In this document: positions 1 to 6,791 of the stretch, piece by piece | Layout of the letters: the number at the start of each line of letters is the position of its first letter | Numbering within the stretch: the stretch's first letter is position 1 | Source of the DNA: Eubacterium sp. CAG:252 | GTDB taxonomy: Bacteria; Bacillota; Clostridia; Lachnospirales; Lachnospiraceae | NCBI GenBank assembly: GCA_000436535.1 | Contig: FR886341.1 | Span: 32,042 to 51,264, forward strand | Direction: 5' to 3' | Length of the DNA stretch: 19,223 bases | The notes under the pieces: model-generated | Databases searched by the model: none | What the model saw: only the letters and a program-made list of their open reading frames with translations | What the model was told of the DNA's origin: nothing | Made by a program: the position numbers and the translations under genes

Positions 1-217
1 CAATGCTGTAAATGTCCTGTATACGGGAATTGATGTCGTATAAAATAAGAAAATATGTTATGATTTATAAGTGTCAAAGTATATTTTGGCACTTATATTG
101 TTATATAAGAAAAATATGGCGTTAGAAGCAGATTTTAACGAATTAATCTATATTAGACAGATAATATAAAGACTCTGGAGAGGGTCTGTAAACCAATACT
201 ACTTTTTATATATAAGG
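1..217. other. left-edge non-coding region with a stem-loop
   Basis: A reading frame entering from the left edge closes at a TAA at 41-43. Only 13 codons are visible, so it may be the tail of an upstream gene but cannot be identified. At 66-97 there is an imperfect inverted repeat (AAGTGTCAAA facing TTTGGCACTT, one G-T pair, about six bases between the arms, outer A-T pairs). It could be the terminator of the upstream gene, although the following bases are only moderately T-rich, or an operator for the ArsR gene downstream. A weak -10-like GATAAT lies at 160-165 with no convincing -35. Confidence 0.45.
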
Positions 218-229
218 ATGGATAAATGT

Positions 230-592
230 ATGTCAGGAGTTAATCTTCCACACGACCATGGGCAGAATATAGAAAAGGTGCTTGAAAGGATGCCGGATGT
301 AGACGAATGTGCTATTGTGGCAGATGTGTTCAAGCAGATTAGCGATGGAAGCAGAATACGTATATTATGGCTGTTATGTCACTGTGAGGAGTGTGTAAGC
401 AATATAGCAGCAGCTATGAATATGAGTGACCCTGCGGTATCACACCATCTTAAGCTGCTTAAGAAAAGCGGACTTATTGTAAGCAGGCGTGATGGTAAAG
501 AAATATATTATAAGCTTGCAGATACACAGACTGCCAATCTTCTCCATCACATTATAGAGGAAATGTTCAGAATAACTTGTCCATTAGATTAA
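230..592 (+). CDS. ArsR-family winged-helix repressor (metal-sensor type)
   Basis: 120-residue ArsR/SmtB-type transcription repressor; this family binds operator DNA as a dimer and lets go when a metal or similar signal binds. The start at 230 is chosen because AAGGATGG at 214-221 sits eight bases upstream; an in-frame ATG at 218 overlaps that site and is less likely. The winged helix covers about residues 30-97, with recognition helix SDPAVSHHLKLLKKSG (66-81) and wing RRDGKEIYYKL. A Cys cluster C50-H-C52-E-E-C55 in the alpha-3 region resembles the CadC/ArsR-type thiol site. The C-terminal helix has D98, H106, H107, E110 and E111 and a late C117, so an alpha-5 site is also possible. The sensed metal cannot be named. 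No transporter gene is adjacent on the right; the partner may lie left of the window. Confidence 0.88.
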   Translation: MSGVNLPHDHGQNIEKVLERMPDVDECAIVADVFKQISDGSRIRILWLLCHCEECVSNIAAAMNMSDPAVSHHLKLLKKSGLIVSRRDGKEIYYKLADTQTANLLHHIIEEMFRITCPLD

Positions 593-675
593 CTGAAAGT
601 TTAAATTAGTTGTTCATTTTTTTTATTAAATGTGATAAAATATATTAAAATTATATAATATCAGACAAAAAACCC

Positions 676-713
676 TATAATCTGCCTTTGTAGAATATCA
701 GCGGACTGATATT
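676..713 (+). promoter_or_regulatory. -10 element and 20-bp palindrome upstream of the receiver fusion gene
   Basis: A perfect TATAAT at 676-681 has no good -35 at the usual distance. Just downstream, AATATCAG (694-701) and CTGATATT (706-713) form a perfect 8-bp inverted repeat around CGGA. Its place between the putative -10 and the start at 750 fits an operator or a 5' leader hairpin. Confidence 0.4.
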
Positions 714-749
714 GATATAACGTGAATATTTTTGTTAAGGAGAGTAGAT

Positions 750-2054
750 ATGTTTAGTCAGTTATTTGGAAAGTATCTTATTGAAAACGATGTTATTAAT
801 GAAGGACAGTTTGATGATATTCTTGCAAAGATGGAACAGACAAGAGCAAAGCTTGGTCTTATAGCAGTATCAGAGGGTATTCTTACAAAGGAGAAGGCAG
901 AGGAAATCAACATACTTCAGACACAGAAGGATGCAAGATTTGGTGATATTGCAGTTGAGGAAGGATATATTACAAAGGAACAGCTTGATACATTACTTTC
1001 AAAGCAGGGTAATCCTTATATGAAGTTCATACAGGTGCTTGAAGAAGTTACAGGTATAGAACAGAGTAAGATAGACAAATATGTTGAGGACTTCAGAAAG
1101 AGTATAGGTTTTACACCAGAGGAGTTAGAGTCACTTAAGAATGAAGACATAGATAAGATTGTTCCTATGTTTGCATATGCATCTAACCCATACGTTACAA
1201 GAATTGCAGCACTTGCATTAAGAAATATAACAAGATTTGTTACAACTAATTATTATATCGGAAAGATAGAGCATGTAAGCAGCTTTGATTACAGAGCATT
1301 TGCAGGGCAGAGATGTGAAGGCGCTATTAATACAGTTATAGGTTTTGCTGTTAAGAATGATGAGAAAGCTTTCCTTAAGATAGCGGATGGATATTCTAAA
1401 AATGGTTCATATTCTCTTGGACTTGAGAGCTATGATGCTGTTGGTGAATTTGTTAACTGTATAGATGGTCTTTTTTCGTCAGCAGTATCTACAGAGGATA
1501 TAGAGATAGAAATTCTTCCTCAGTTCTCATATGAGAATCAGATTGCAAAGGGTAGTGCCTATGTATTACCTATATATATCGATGGCAGTGAGGTATCATT
1601 ATATATTGCAGTTGACAGCGAAGTTACTATCGGACAGATGCCTGTTACAAGAAAGATGGCTGTAAAGGCTGGCTCTATAGATGTAACAGGTGAGAAGACA
1701 ACAGTCCTTATCGTAGACGACTCAGGCTTATCAAGAATGATGTTAAGAAATATTCTTGAAGAGGCAGGTTACTGTATAGTTGCAGAAGCATCTGATGGAC
1801 TTGAGGGAGAACTTGCATATAAACAGTATCAGCCAGACATTGTTACTCTTGATATAACTATGCCTAATATGGATGGTATCGAATGTCTTGAGAAGATTAT
1901 GGGTTATGACCCAGATGCCAATGTTATAATGATTACAGCAGCAGGTCAGCAGAATAAAGTTATCAAGGCGTTAAAGGAAGGCGCTAAGAAGTTTGTCACA
2001 AAGCCTTATAACGTTGAAGATGTTCTTAAGAATATTGGTGAAATGGCAGAATAA
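750..2054 (+). CDS. MshEN-like repeats + CheX/CheC-like domain + CheY-type receiver fusion
   Basis: 434 residues; start at the ATG at 750 with AAGGAGA at 737-743 (a TTG at 732 overlaps this site). Residues 5-28, 34-57 and 63-86 are three 24-residue repeats separated by exactly five residues. The last two fit the MshEN pattern (R/K)LGxx..xxG.hxxxx.L.xxLxxQ known from c-di-GMP-binding domains of type II secretion/pilus ATPases, though position 2 is F in the third. Residues about 150-300 look CheX/CheC-like, with GEFVNCIDG at 232-240 matching the ExxN signature (E233, N236) of CheY-P phosphatases. Residues 318-434 form a complete receiver: D323/D324, phospho-acceptor D368, T396 and K418. I infer a cytoplasmic signalling protein joining phosphorelay, possible self-dephosphorylation and possible c-di-GMP sensing. 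The receiver is certain; the other two assignments are weaker. Confidence 0.85.
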   Translation: MFSQLFGKYLIENDVINEGQFDDILAKMEQTRAKLGLIAVSEGILTKEKAEEINILQTQKDARFGDIAVEEGYITKEQLDTLLSKQGNPYMKFIQVLEEVTGIEQSKIDKYVEDFRKSIGFTPEELESLKNEDIDKIVPMFAYASNPYVTRIAALALRNITRFVTTNYYIGKIEHVSSFDYRAFAGQRCEGAINTVIGFAVKNDEKAFLKIADGYSKNGSYSLGLESYDAVGEFVNCIDGLFSSAVSTEDIEIEILPQFSYENQIAKGSAYVLPIYIDGSEVSLYIAVDSEVTIGQMPVTRKMAVKAGSIDVTGEKTTVLIVDDSGLSRMMLRNILEEAGYCIVAEASDGLEGELAYKQYQPDIVTLDITMPNMDGIECLEKIMGYDPDANVIMITAAGQQNKVIKALKEGAKKFVTKPYNVEDVLKNIGEMAE

Positions 2055-2246
2055 TTATAATGAGCGCGAAAGAAAAGGAAGCGGCTGCGAAGCAGACATT
2101 TGCTTTTTGGACGGCTTAACGAATGAACAGTAATGCGGAATAGGACGTAAGAGTGCGAAAGCGCGGGTTCGTGAGTGCTGATGTAGATAAAGAGAGAATT
2201 AATATAATTATAAGGTATTGGTTTGAGTAAGGATTAAGAGCAAATA
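2055..2246. other. G+C-richer intergenic segment, possible structured or repeated element
   Basis: The bases from about 2058 to 2200 are visibly richer in G+C than the surrounding intergenic DNA and hold short hairpin motifs (CTGC-GAA-GCAG near 2085-2095; a GAAA tetraloop-like GCGAAAGC near 2156-2163). A 19-codon frame from the ATG at 2060 ends at 2119 without a ribosome binding site and is unlikely to be a gene. The segment lies between the receiver fusion gene and its likely terminator, so it may be 3' UTR, a small RNA, or a copy of a dispersed intergenic repeat. None of these can be decided from one window. Confidence 0.35.
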
Positions 2247-2301
2247 AAAAAGAAAGCGTATGTAGCAGATCTCCCCAGCTGCTATACAGGCTTTCTTTTT
2301 T
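2247..2301 (+). terminator. intrinsic terminator (possibly bidirectional)
   Basis: AAAAAGAAAGC and a second block TAGCAG pair with CTGCTA and GGCTTTCTTTTT, with small bulges between the blocks and a loop around 2269-2278. A T-run follows on the plus strand, and the A-run on the left would serve as a T-run on the minus strand. It is the first clear terminator after the receiver fusion gene that ends at 2054. Confidence 0.75.
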
Positions 2302-2326
2302 ATACATAGATAACTTTTTATGGAGA

Positions 2327-2362
2327 ATAACCTGCGTTCACGAACAAAATTAAGCAGGTTAT
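2327..2362. repeat. 9-bp perfect inverted repeat with palindromic loop
   Basis: ATAACCTGC (2327-2335) is the exact reverse complement of GCAGGTTAT (2354-2362). The 18-base loop begins with GTTCACGAAC, itself a palindrome. No U-tract follows, so a terminator is unlikely; it may be a regulatory or RNA structure. No gene is recognised from here to 2592. Confidence 0.4.
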
Positions 2363-2592
2363 ATGAAAAATTATGCTTAATAAATAGTAAGTTATATTCG
2401 TAAGCACATATATATACTAACATAATATAGATTATTTACATCCTACTTTTAGGGGGTATTTTGGCGTTCTGTCACAGAAAATGTATTTTCATTAATACAA
2501 ACAGATGGTGTGCTGACAGCACAGTTGAAATGATTATATTTGTTTTTTTAGCATATTGCATTTATTATAAAAAATGGCATAATAATTGGCAT

Positions 2593-2647
2593 AAGGTACA
2601 ACAAAGAAGTTGCACAGAGAGTGTGATGGCTTTGTTGTACCTTTTTT
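2593..2647 (+). terminator. strong intrinsic terminator with 14-bp perfect stem
   Basis: AAGGTACAACAAAG (2593-2606) pairs perfectly with CTTTGTTGTACCTT (2630-2643), followed by TTTT. The 23-base loop holds a small CAC/GTG helix. No intact gene lies between this and the previous terminator at 2247-2301, so it ends either read-through or an unrecognised short transcript starting between about 2302 and 2592. It also separates that region from the PucR remnant. Confidence 0.8.
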
Positions 2648-2670
2648 GTAATATTGATGTGGGCAGATAA

Positions 2671-2868
2671 TACTTCCTGGTCCAAAGGCAAAGGAACAAG
2701 GGGAGTATACAGAAGGTGGCAGATGAGCTGTTCTGTCATAGAAATACTATTAACAACCGTATGCGTATTATAAAGGAAGACATAATAACTAATCTTGATG
2801 ACCCTGTTGTATCGAACCATATTATGCTTGCATATATGATGGAGGATTATCTTGATATGTTAAAATAA
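2671..2868 (+). pseudogene. PucR/CdaR-type regulator, C-terminal HTH remnant
   Basis: The frame from the stop at 2668-2670 to the TAA at 2866-2868 encodes 65 residues matching only the C-terminal PucR-type helix-turn-helix: KGSIQKVADELFCHRNTINN, then RMRIIKED and a DDPV...LAYMMEDYL tail. Full PucR/CdaR regulators are about 350-550 residues, so the N-terminal sensing parts are missing. There is no ATG with a ribosome binding site; a GTG at 2716 is the only plausible internal start. PucR regulates purine use in Bacillus, and the next gene is a purine-type permease, so this probably is what is left of that permease's regulator. A translated stand-alone HTH peptide cannot be excluded. Confidence 0.72.
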
Positions 2869-2911
2869 CTAATAACGGTTAATTTTCTATTGAATTTTTG
2901 AAAAAATAATC

Positions 2912-2940
2912 TAGTCAGGTTATGTTCTGTATGATATAAT
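2912..2940 (+). promoter_or_regulatory. promoter of the purine permease gene
   Basis: TATAAT at 2935-2940 is preceded by TGA, giving an extended -10 (TGATATAAT), with a weak -35 (TAGTCA, 2912-2917) at 17-bp spacing. Transcription would begin near 2947, about 40 bases before the permease start, leaving no room for a purine riboswitch in that leader. Confidence 0.65.
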
Positions 2941-2985
2941 TAATCGTAATATATTTATTCACTAATAGAAACGGAGAATTGAATA

Positions 2986-4383
2986 ATGGAAAAGTTTTTC
3001 AGAGTAAAAGAGCATGGCTCTACAGTAAGAGTCGAAGTACTTGCTGGTGTTACAACATTTATGGCGATGGCTTATATACTCATGGTCAACGCAGGTATGT
3101 TCTCGGCATTACCAGAAGTATCTTATAATGCTATTTACATTGCAACAGCTTTATCAGCAGTAGTTGGTACTTTTGCAATGTCATTCCTTGCTAATCTTCC
3201 ACTTGGTTTAGCATCAGGTATGGGGCTTAATGCATTCTTTGTATACACAGCATGCTTTAACTTCGGACTCAGCTATGCGAACGCACTTGTACTTGTTTTA
3301 TTAGATGGTATTGTTTTCATAATTCTTACAATAACAGGTATCCGTGCAAGACTCTTCTCAGCCATTCCAGATGCAGTAAGAAAAGCTATCCCTGCTGGTA
3401 TTGGTCTTTTTATAGCATTTCTTGGATTACAGAACGCAGGACTTATTGTTAATGATGAATCTACACTTGTTAATCTTTCATCATTCAACGTACTTAACGG
3501 TAATGCAACATGGGCAGATATTATGCCTAGATTTGTAACTATTATTGCGATTGTTATTATTGCAGTACTTACAGTTAAGAGCGTTAAGGGTTCAGTGCTC
3601 TGGGGTATTCTTGGAGGAACAGTTATTTATTATGTATTAGGTTTCACAGTTCCTGGATTTTATGATGGATTTTTTGAAGGTATGACACTTAACCCATTTA
3701 CAGCATTTGGTGAGTGGGCATCTATGTCATTTGGTAAGGTATTCACACAGGGCTTTGATTTCTCAGGATATCTTTCTAACCATACTACAGCAGACCTCGT
3801 ACTTATTATAGCAACTACAGCACTTGCCTTCTGTATGGTAGATATGTTTGATACTCTTGGTACTTTATACGGTGCATGTGCAAGAGGTGACTTACTAGAT
3901 AAGGATGGACAGGTTCCTAACTTTGAAAAGGCTATGTTATCAGATGCTATTGCAACATGTGTAGGCGCAATATGTGGTACATCAACTGTTACTACTTTCG
4001 TTGAGTCATCATCTGGTGTTGCAGAAGGCGGAAGAACAGGACTTTCTTCATTTACAACAGGATGTCTTTTCTTTGTTGCAATGTTCTTAAGTCCGGTAGC
4101 AGCACTTATTCCTGGATGTGCAACAGCAGCAGCACTTATATATGTAGGTGTTCTTATGATGGGCGGAGTTGCAAATATCGACTGGAAGGATATTTCAGTA
4201 GCAGTTCCATCATTCCTTACTATAGCATTTATGGCATTTGCATATAATATCAGTTATGGTATTGCATTTGGTCTTATATCTTATGTGCTTATCAAGGTAT
4301 TCTCAGGTAAGGCTAAGGAAGTTAAGGCATTTACATGGGTTATTGCTATATTGTTCTTATTAATGTTCTTCCTTACACATTAA
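2986..4383 (+). CDS. NCS2-family purine (hypoxanthine/guanine) permease, AzgA/PbuG type
   Basis: 465-residue integral membrane nucleobase:cation symporter, the usual length for AzgA/PbuG/PbuO proteins (COG2252). GGAG at 2973-2976 precedes the ATG. Family motifs are plain: GMGLNAFF at 78-85, VDMFDTLGT at 285-293, and the GTSTVTTFVESSSGVAEGG stretch at about 331-349 that forms part of the substrate site. Around a dozen hydrophobic segments run through the protein. It should import hypoxanthine, guanine or adenine across the cytoplasmic membrane for salvage; the exact base preference cannot be read from sequence. It appears monocistronic, with its own promoter upstream and a hairpin region downstream, and sits beside the remains of a PucR-type regulator. 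Confidence 0.93.
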   Translation: MEKFFRVKEHGSTVRVEVLAGVTTFMAMAYILMVNAGMFSALPEVSYNAIYIATALSAVVGTFAMSFLANLPLGLASGMGLNAFFVYTACFNFGLSYANALVLVLLDGIVFIILTITGIRARLFSAIPDAVRKAIPAGIGLFIAFLGLQNAGLIVNDESTLVNLSSFNVLNGNATWADIMPRFVTIIAIVIIAVLTVKSVKGSVLWGILGGTVIYYVLGFTVPGFYDGFFEGMTLNPFTAFGEWASMSFGKVFTQGFDFSGYLSNHTTADLVLIIATTALAFCMVDMFDTLGTLYGACARGDLLDKDGQVPNFEKAMLSDAIATCVGAICGTSTVTTFVESSSGVAEGGRTGLSSFTTGCLFFVAMFLSPVAALIPGCATAAALIYVGVLMMGGVANIDWKDISVAVPSFLTIAFMAFAYNISYGIAFGLISYVLIKVFSGKAKEVKAFTWVIAILFLLMFFLTH

Positions 4384-4429
4384 TAGCCGTATAACTGCAA
4401 TAGATATTGTGATGTAATCAGAAATATTA

Positions 4430-4470
4430 GTTAATGTCCAGAGCAGGGTTGTGCTAATCTGAACATTAAC
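4430..4470. repeat. 13-bp imperfect inverted repeat downstream of the permease
   Basis: GTTAATGTCCAGA (4430-4442) faces TCTGAACATTAAC (4458-4470), with 12 of 13 positions paired and a 15-base loop. No U-tract follows. It is the first of two stem-loops in the 287-base gap between the permease and the next gene. Confidence 0.5.
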
Positions 4471-4485
4471 AAGTATAATTTAATT

Positions 4486-4516
4486 ATGGGGGCAATACAC
4501 CATATTGCCTCCATTT
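4486..4516 (+). terminator. stem-loop, probable terminator of the permease gene
   Basis: GGGGGCAATA (4488-4497) pairs with TATTGCCTCC (4503-4512) with one G-T pair, plus two outer A-T pairs. The tail ATTTAGTATAAT is only weakly T-rich, so termination may be inefficient. The rest of the gap, 4517-4670, shows no gene or recognised riboswitch. Confidence 0.5.
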
Positions 4517-4670
4517 AGTATAATAAAGGCGGAGTATAGGTTAAGATAGTATATAATTTTACAATAATTATATGATGTGTTGGAGAATGTGCAGCAATCG
4601 CAGTACATTAGTTAGGGGAAATATCTTTTGACCTTAACATTATTATATATGATTGGAGATATAGATACAT

Positions 4671-6455
4671 ATGAAAGATATAAGATGTTATCTTAAGGAT
4701 AATAAGCTTATAACAGACGGAGCTTTCGGGACTTATTATGCAGGTCTGTATGATACAAGGGAGCTTCCAGAAAAGAGTAACATTGATAATAAGGACAGGG
4801 TTATACGTGTTCATAAAGAATATATAGATGCTGGCGCAAAGCTTATAAGAACAAATACATTTGCAAGTAATACGATTAATCTTGACACAGACATAGATGG
4901 TGTAAGAAGTAATATCAGGGCGGCTGTCGCTAATGCGAAAGAAGCGGTGGCACAGTCTGGCAGAGAGGTGTATATCGCAGCAGATATAGGACCTATACCG
5001 AATGATAATATGTTTGACAAGCAGGTGGTTGAGGATGAATATGTCCAGATAGTAAAGGCATTTGGAGAGGAAAAGACTGAGGTATATGTATTTGAAACAT
5101 TTTCAGACCTTTCTAATATCATACCTGCTATTAATGCTGTGCCTGACGGCGCTTTCGTTATCGTACAGTTCGCTATAAGTCAGTTTGGCTACAGTAATTC
5201 AGGACTTAGTGCAAGAAAGCTTATATCTGCTGCTGATGGAATTGAGAGAATAGATGCGGTCGGTTTTAATTGTGGAATAGGACCTGCACATATGGAACAG
5301 TTCGTAGAAAGGGAGAGAAAGTACACAGATAAGTTCTTTACAGCACTTCCTAATGCCGGGTATCCTAATATCGTAAGCGGACGAATGGTGTTCTCAGACA
5401 GGAATGTAGAATATTATTCACAGAAAGTATGTGACATAATAAAGGCAGGAGCTGATATCGCAGGTGGCTGCTGTGGAACAACTCCTGATTATATAAGAAG
5501 AATATCACAGTTATCAGAAAGTTTGGATAAGCTTACTGTAAACAGTGATAAGACTTATGGTGAAGATGAGAAGAAGTCGGTTACTGATAGCGCATTTTAC
5601 AGCGGAAAGGATGGAAAGAAGCTTATAGCAGTTGAGCTTGCACCACCTTTTGACAGTAATGCAGACAAGCTTATGGATGCAGCACATTATCTTAAGGAAA
5701 AGGGAGTTGATGTGCTTACATTTCCTGATTCGCCGTCAGGAAGAACAAGAGCTGACTCAATACTTATAGCTGCAAAGGTATCAAGGCAGACAGGAATGTG
5801 CGTTATGCCGCATCTGTGCTGCCGTGACAAGAATGCGATTGCTATACGTTCACAGCTTTTAGGGGCACATATTAATGATATTAATAACTTTCTGGTTATT
5901 ACGGGTGACCCTATACCACAGATGATAAGAAGCAGTGTAAAGAGTGTATTTAACTTTGATTCTGTAGGGCTTATGAATATAATAGATGATATGAATGAGG
6001 AACAGTTTACATCAGAACCTGTTACGTATGGAGGAGCTATTAATCAGGGCAGGAAGCGTCTTGATATAGAGATAGGGCGTGTTAAGAAGAAGATGGCAGC
6101 AGGTGCTACATTTTTTATGACACAGCCTGTATTCTCAGATGAGGATATAGAAAGAATACATACTATAAAGAAAGAAACGGGCGCGCGTATACTGTGTGGA
6201 ATTATGCCGCTTGTAAGTCTTAAAAATGCCACATTTATGAAAAATGAGATGGCAGGAATAGATGTTACAGATGAGGTTCTTTCAAGATACCGTGCAGATA
6301 TGACTAAAAAAGAAGGTGAAGAGGCAGGAATAAAGCTTGCCGTAGATGTTATAGAAAAAACGAAGGATGTAGCAGACGGTTATTATTTTTCATTCCCATT
6401 TAACAGAGTGTATATGCTTGAAGATATACTTCGTCTGAGTGGTCTTAATGCATAA
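4671..6455 (+). CDS. bifunctional homocysteine S-methyltransferase / methylenetetrahydrofolate reductase
   Basis: 594 residues with the YitJ-type domain order. Residues 1 to about 285 form a homocysteine methyltransferase barrel with DGAFGT near the start, RTNTFASN, and three zinc-ligand cysteines (C201 in GFNCG; C267 and C268 in GGCCGTTP). Residues about 315-594 form a flavin-dependent 5,10-methylenetetrahydrofolate reductase barrel with E322 (AVELAPP), matching the catalytic Glu of E. coli MetF, D413 in ITGDP, and FMTQPVF. Together they would make 5-methyl-tetrahydrofolate and transfer a methyl group to homocysteine to give methionine, in the cytoplasm. The GGAG at 4655-4658 is somewhat far (12 bases) from the ATG. 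No S-box (SAM-I) pattern was recognised upstream. It seems to be transcribed alone or with the small gene that follows. Confidence 0.93.
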   Translation: MKDIRCYLKDNKLITDGAFGTYYAGLYDTRELPEKSNIDNKDRVIRVHKEYIDAGAKLIRTNTFASNTINLDTDIDGVRSNIRAAVANAKEAVAQSGREVYIAADIGPIPNDNMFDKQVVEDEYVQIVKAFGEEKTEVYVFETFSDLSNIIPAINAVPDGAFVIVQFAISQFGYSNSGLSARKLISAADGIERIDAVGFNCGIGPAHMEQFVERERKYTDKFFTALPNAGYPNIVSGRMVFSDRNVEYYSQKVCDIIKAGADIAGGCCGTTPDYIRRISQLSESLDKLTVNSDKTYGEDEKKSVTDSAFYSGKDGKKLIAVELAPPFDSNADKLMDAAHYLKEKGVDVLTFPDSPSGRTRADSILIAAKVSRQTGMCVMPHLCCRDKNAIAIRSQLLGAHINDINNFLVITGDPIPQMIRSSVKSVFNFDSVGLMNIIDDMNEEQFTSEPVTYGGAINQGRKRLDIEIGRVKKKMAAGATFFMTQPVFSDEDIERIHTIKKETGARILCGIMPLVSLKNATFMKNEMAGIDVTDEVLSRYRADMTKKEGEEAGIKLAVDVIEKTKDVADGYYFSFPFNRVYMLEDILRLSGLNA

Positions 6456-6502
6456 TAAATAAATATAACGAAAGAGTATTCATTAATGCGGAGGTGATAT
6501 GA

Positions 6503-6670
6503 GTGAATGAGGCACAGGTAAAACACTTTATATTAGTAGAACGTAGAAAAGGTACAACAATAGAGGAGCTGATATTTATTCTTCACGACAATGGCGTGCC
6601 AGAATATGAAATATCAAATTATCTGGAAATATCAATAAAATATGTAGAGGAAATACTTAGTGATTATTAA
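6503..6670 (+). CDS. small 55-residue protein, HTH-like C-terminus
   Basis: A GTG start preceded by GGAGG at 6490-6494 (eight bases upstream, within GGAGGTGAT) gives 55 codons ending in TAA at 6668-6670. An ATG at 6495 in the same stretch reads into a stop at once, so GTG is the only start that uses this strong ribosome binding site. The last 25 residues (GVPEYEISNYLEISIKYVEE and on) have the spacing of a helix-turn-helix, similar to the DNA-binding tails of sigma-like proteins and to C-terminal helices of Rpn-type proteins. The N-terminal half is charged with a VERRKGTTIEE stretch. It begins 48 bases after the MTHFR gene and may be cotranscribed with it. Function unknown. Confidence 0.7.
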   Translation: MNEAQVKHFILVERRKGTTIEELIFILHDNGVPEYEISNYLEISIKYVEEILSDY

Positions 6671-6727
6671 AGCAGGAAGAATTTAGTTTTTTTTAAGAAA
6701 ATGCAGGTATTTATAATGTTTAGAGGC

Positions 6728-6756
6728 TTGATAATATGGCATTTCAGCGATATAAT
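6728..6756 (+). promoter_or_regulatory. near-consensus sigma-A promoter
   Basis: TTGATA (6728-6733) and TATAAT (6751-6756) are separated by exactly 17 bp, a near-perfect housekeeping promoter. Transcription would begin near 6763 and serve the membrane protein gene at 6792. Confidence 0.8.
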
Positions 6757-6791
6757 CTATTAAAGATTTTTATTTTTGCAGGAGGTGCCTT

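Noticed and set aside
2060..2119. 19-codon ORF in the G+C-richer block, and longer frames on the opposite strand
   Set aside because: No ribosome binding site and low-complexity content; more likely products of the repeat-like DNA than genes.
2336..2345. GTTCACGAAC as a LexA-type SOS box
   Set aside because: The half-sites are in the reverse order (GTTC...GAAC) with only two bases between; LexA boxes in Firmicutes are GAAC-N4-GTTC.
2461..2670. 69-codon frame with a TTG start and an AGGGGG stretch just upstream
   Set aside because: It runs straight through the 14-bp terminator hairpin and has no protein-like pattern or known family resemblance.
2641..2985. Purine riboswitch upstream of the purine permease
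   Set aside because: No match to the conserved purine aptamer core was seen, and the permease promoter leaves a leader of only about 40 bases.
4517..4670. S-box (SAM-I) riboswitch upstream of the methionine/folate gene
   Set aside because: The conserved S-box segments were not found; only scattered short inverted repeats are present.
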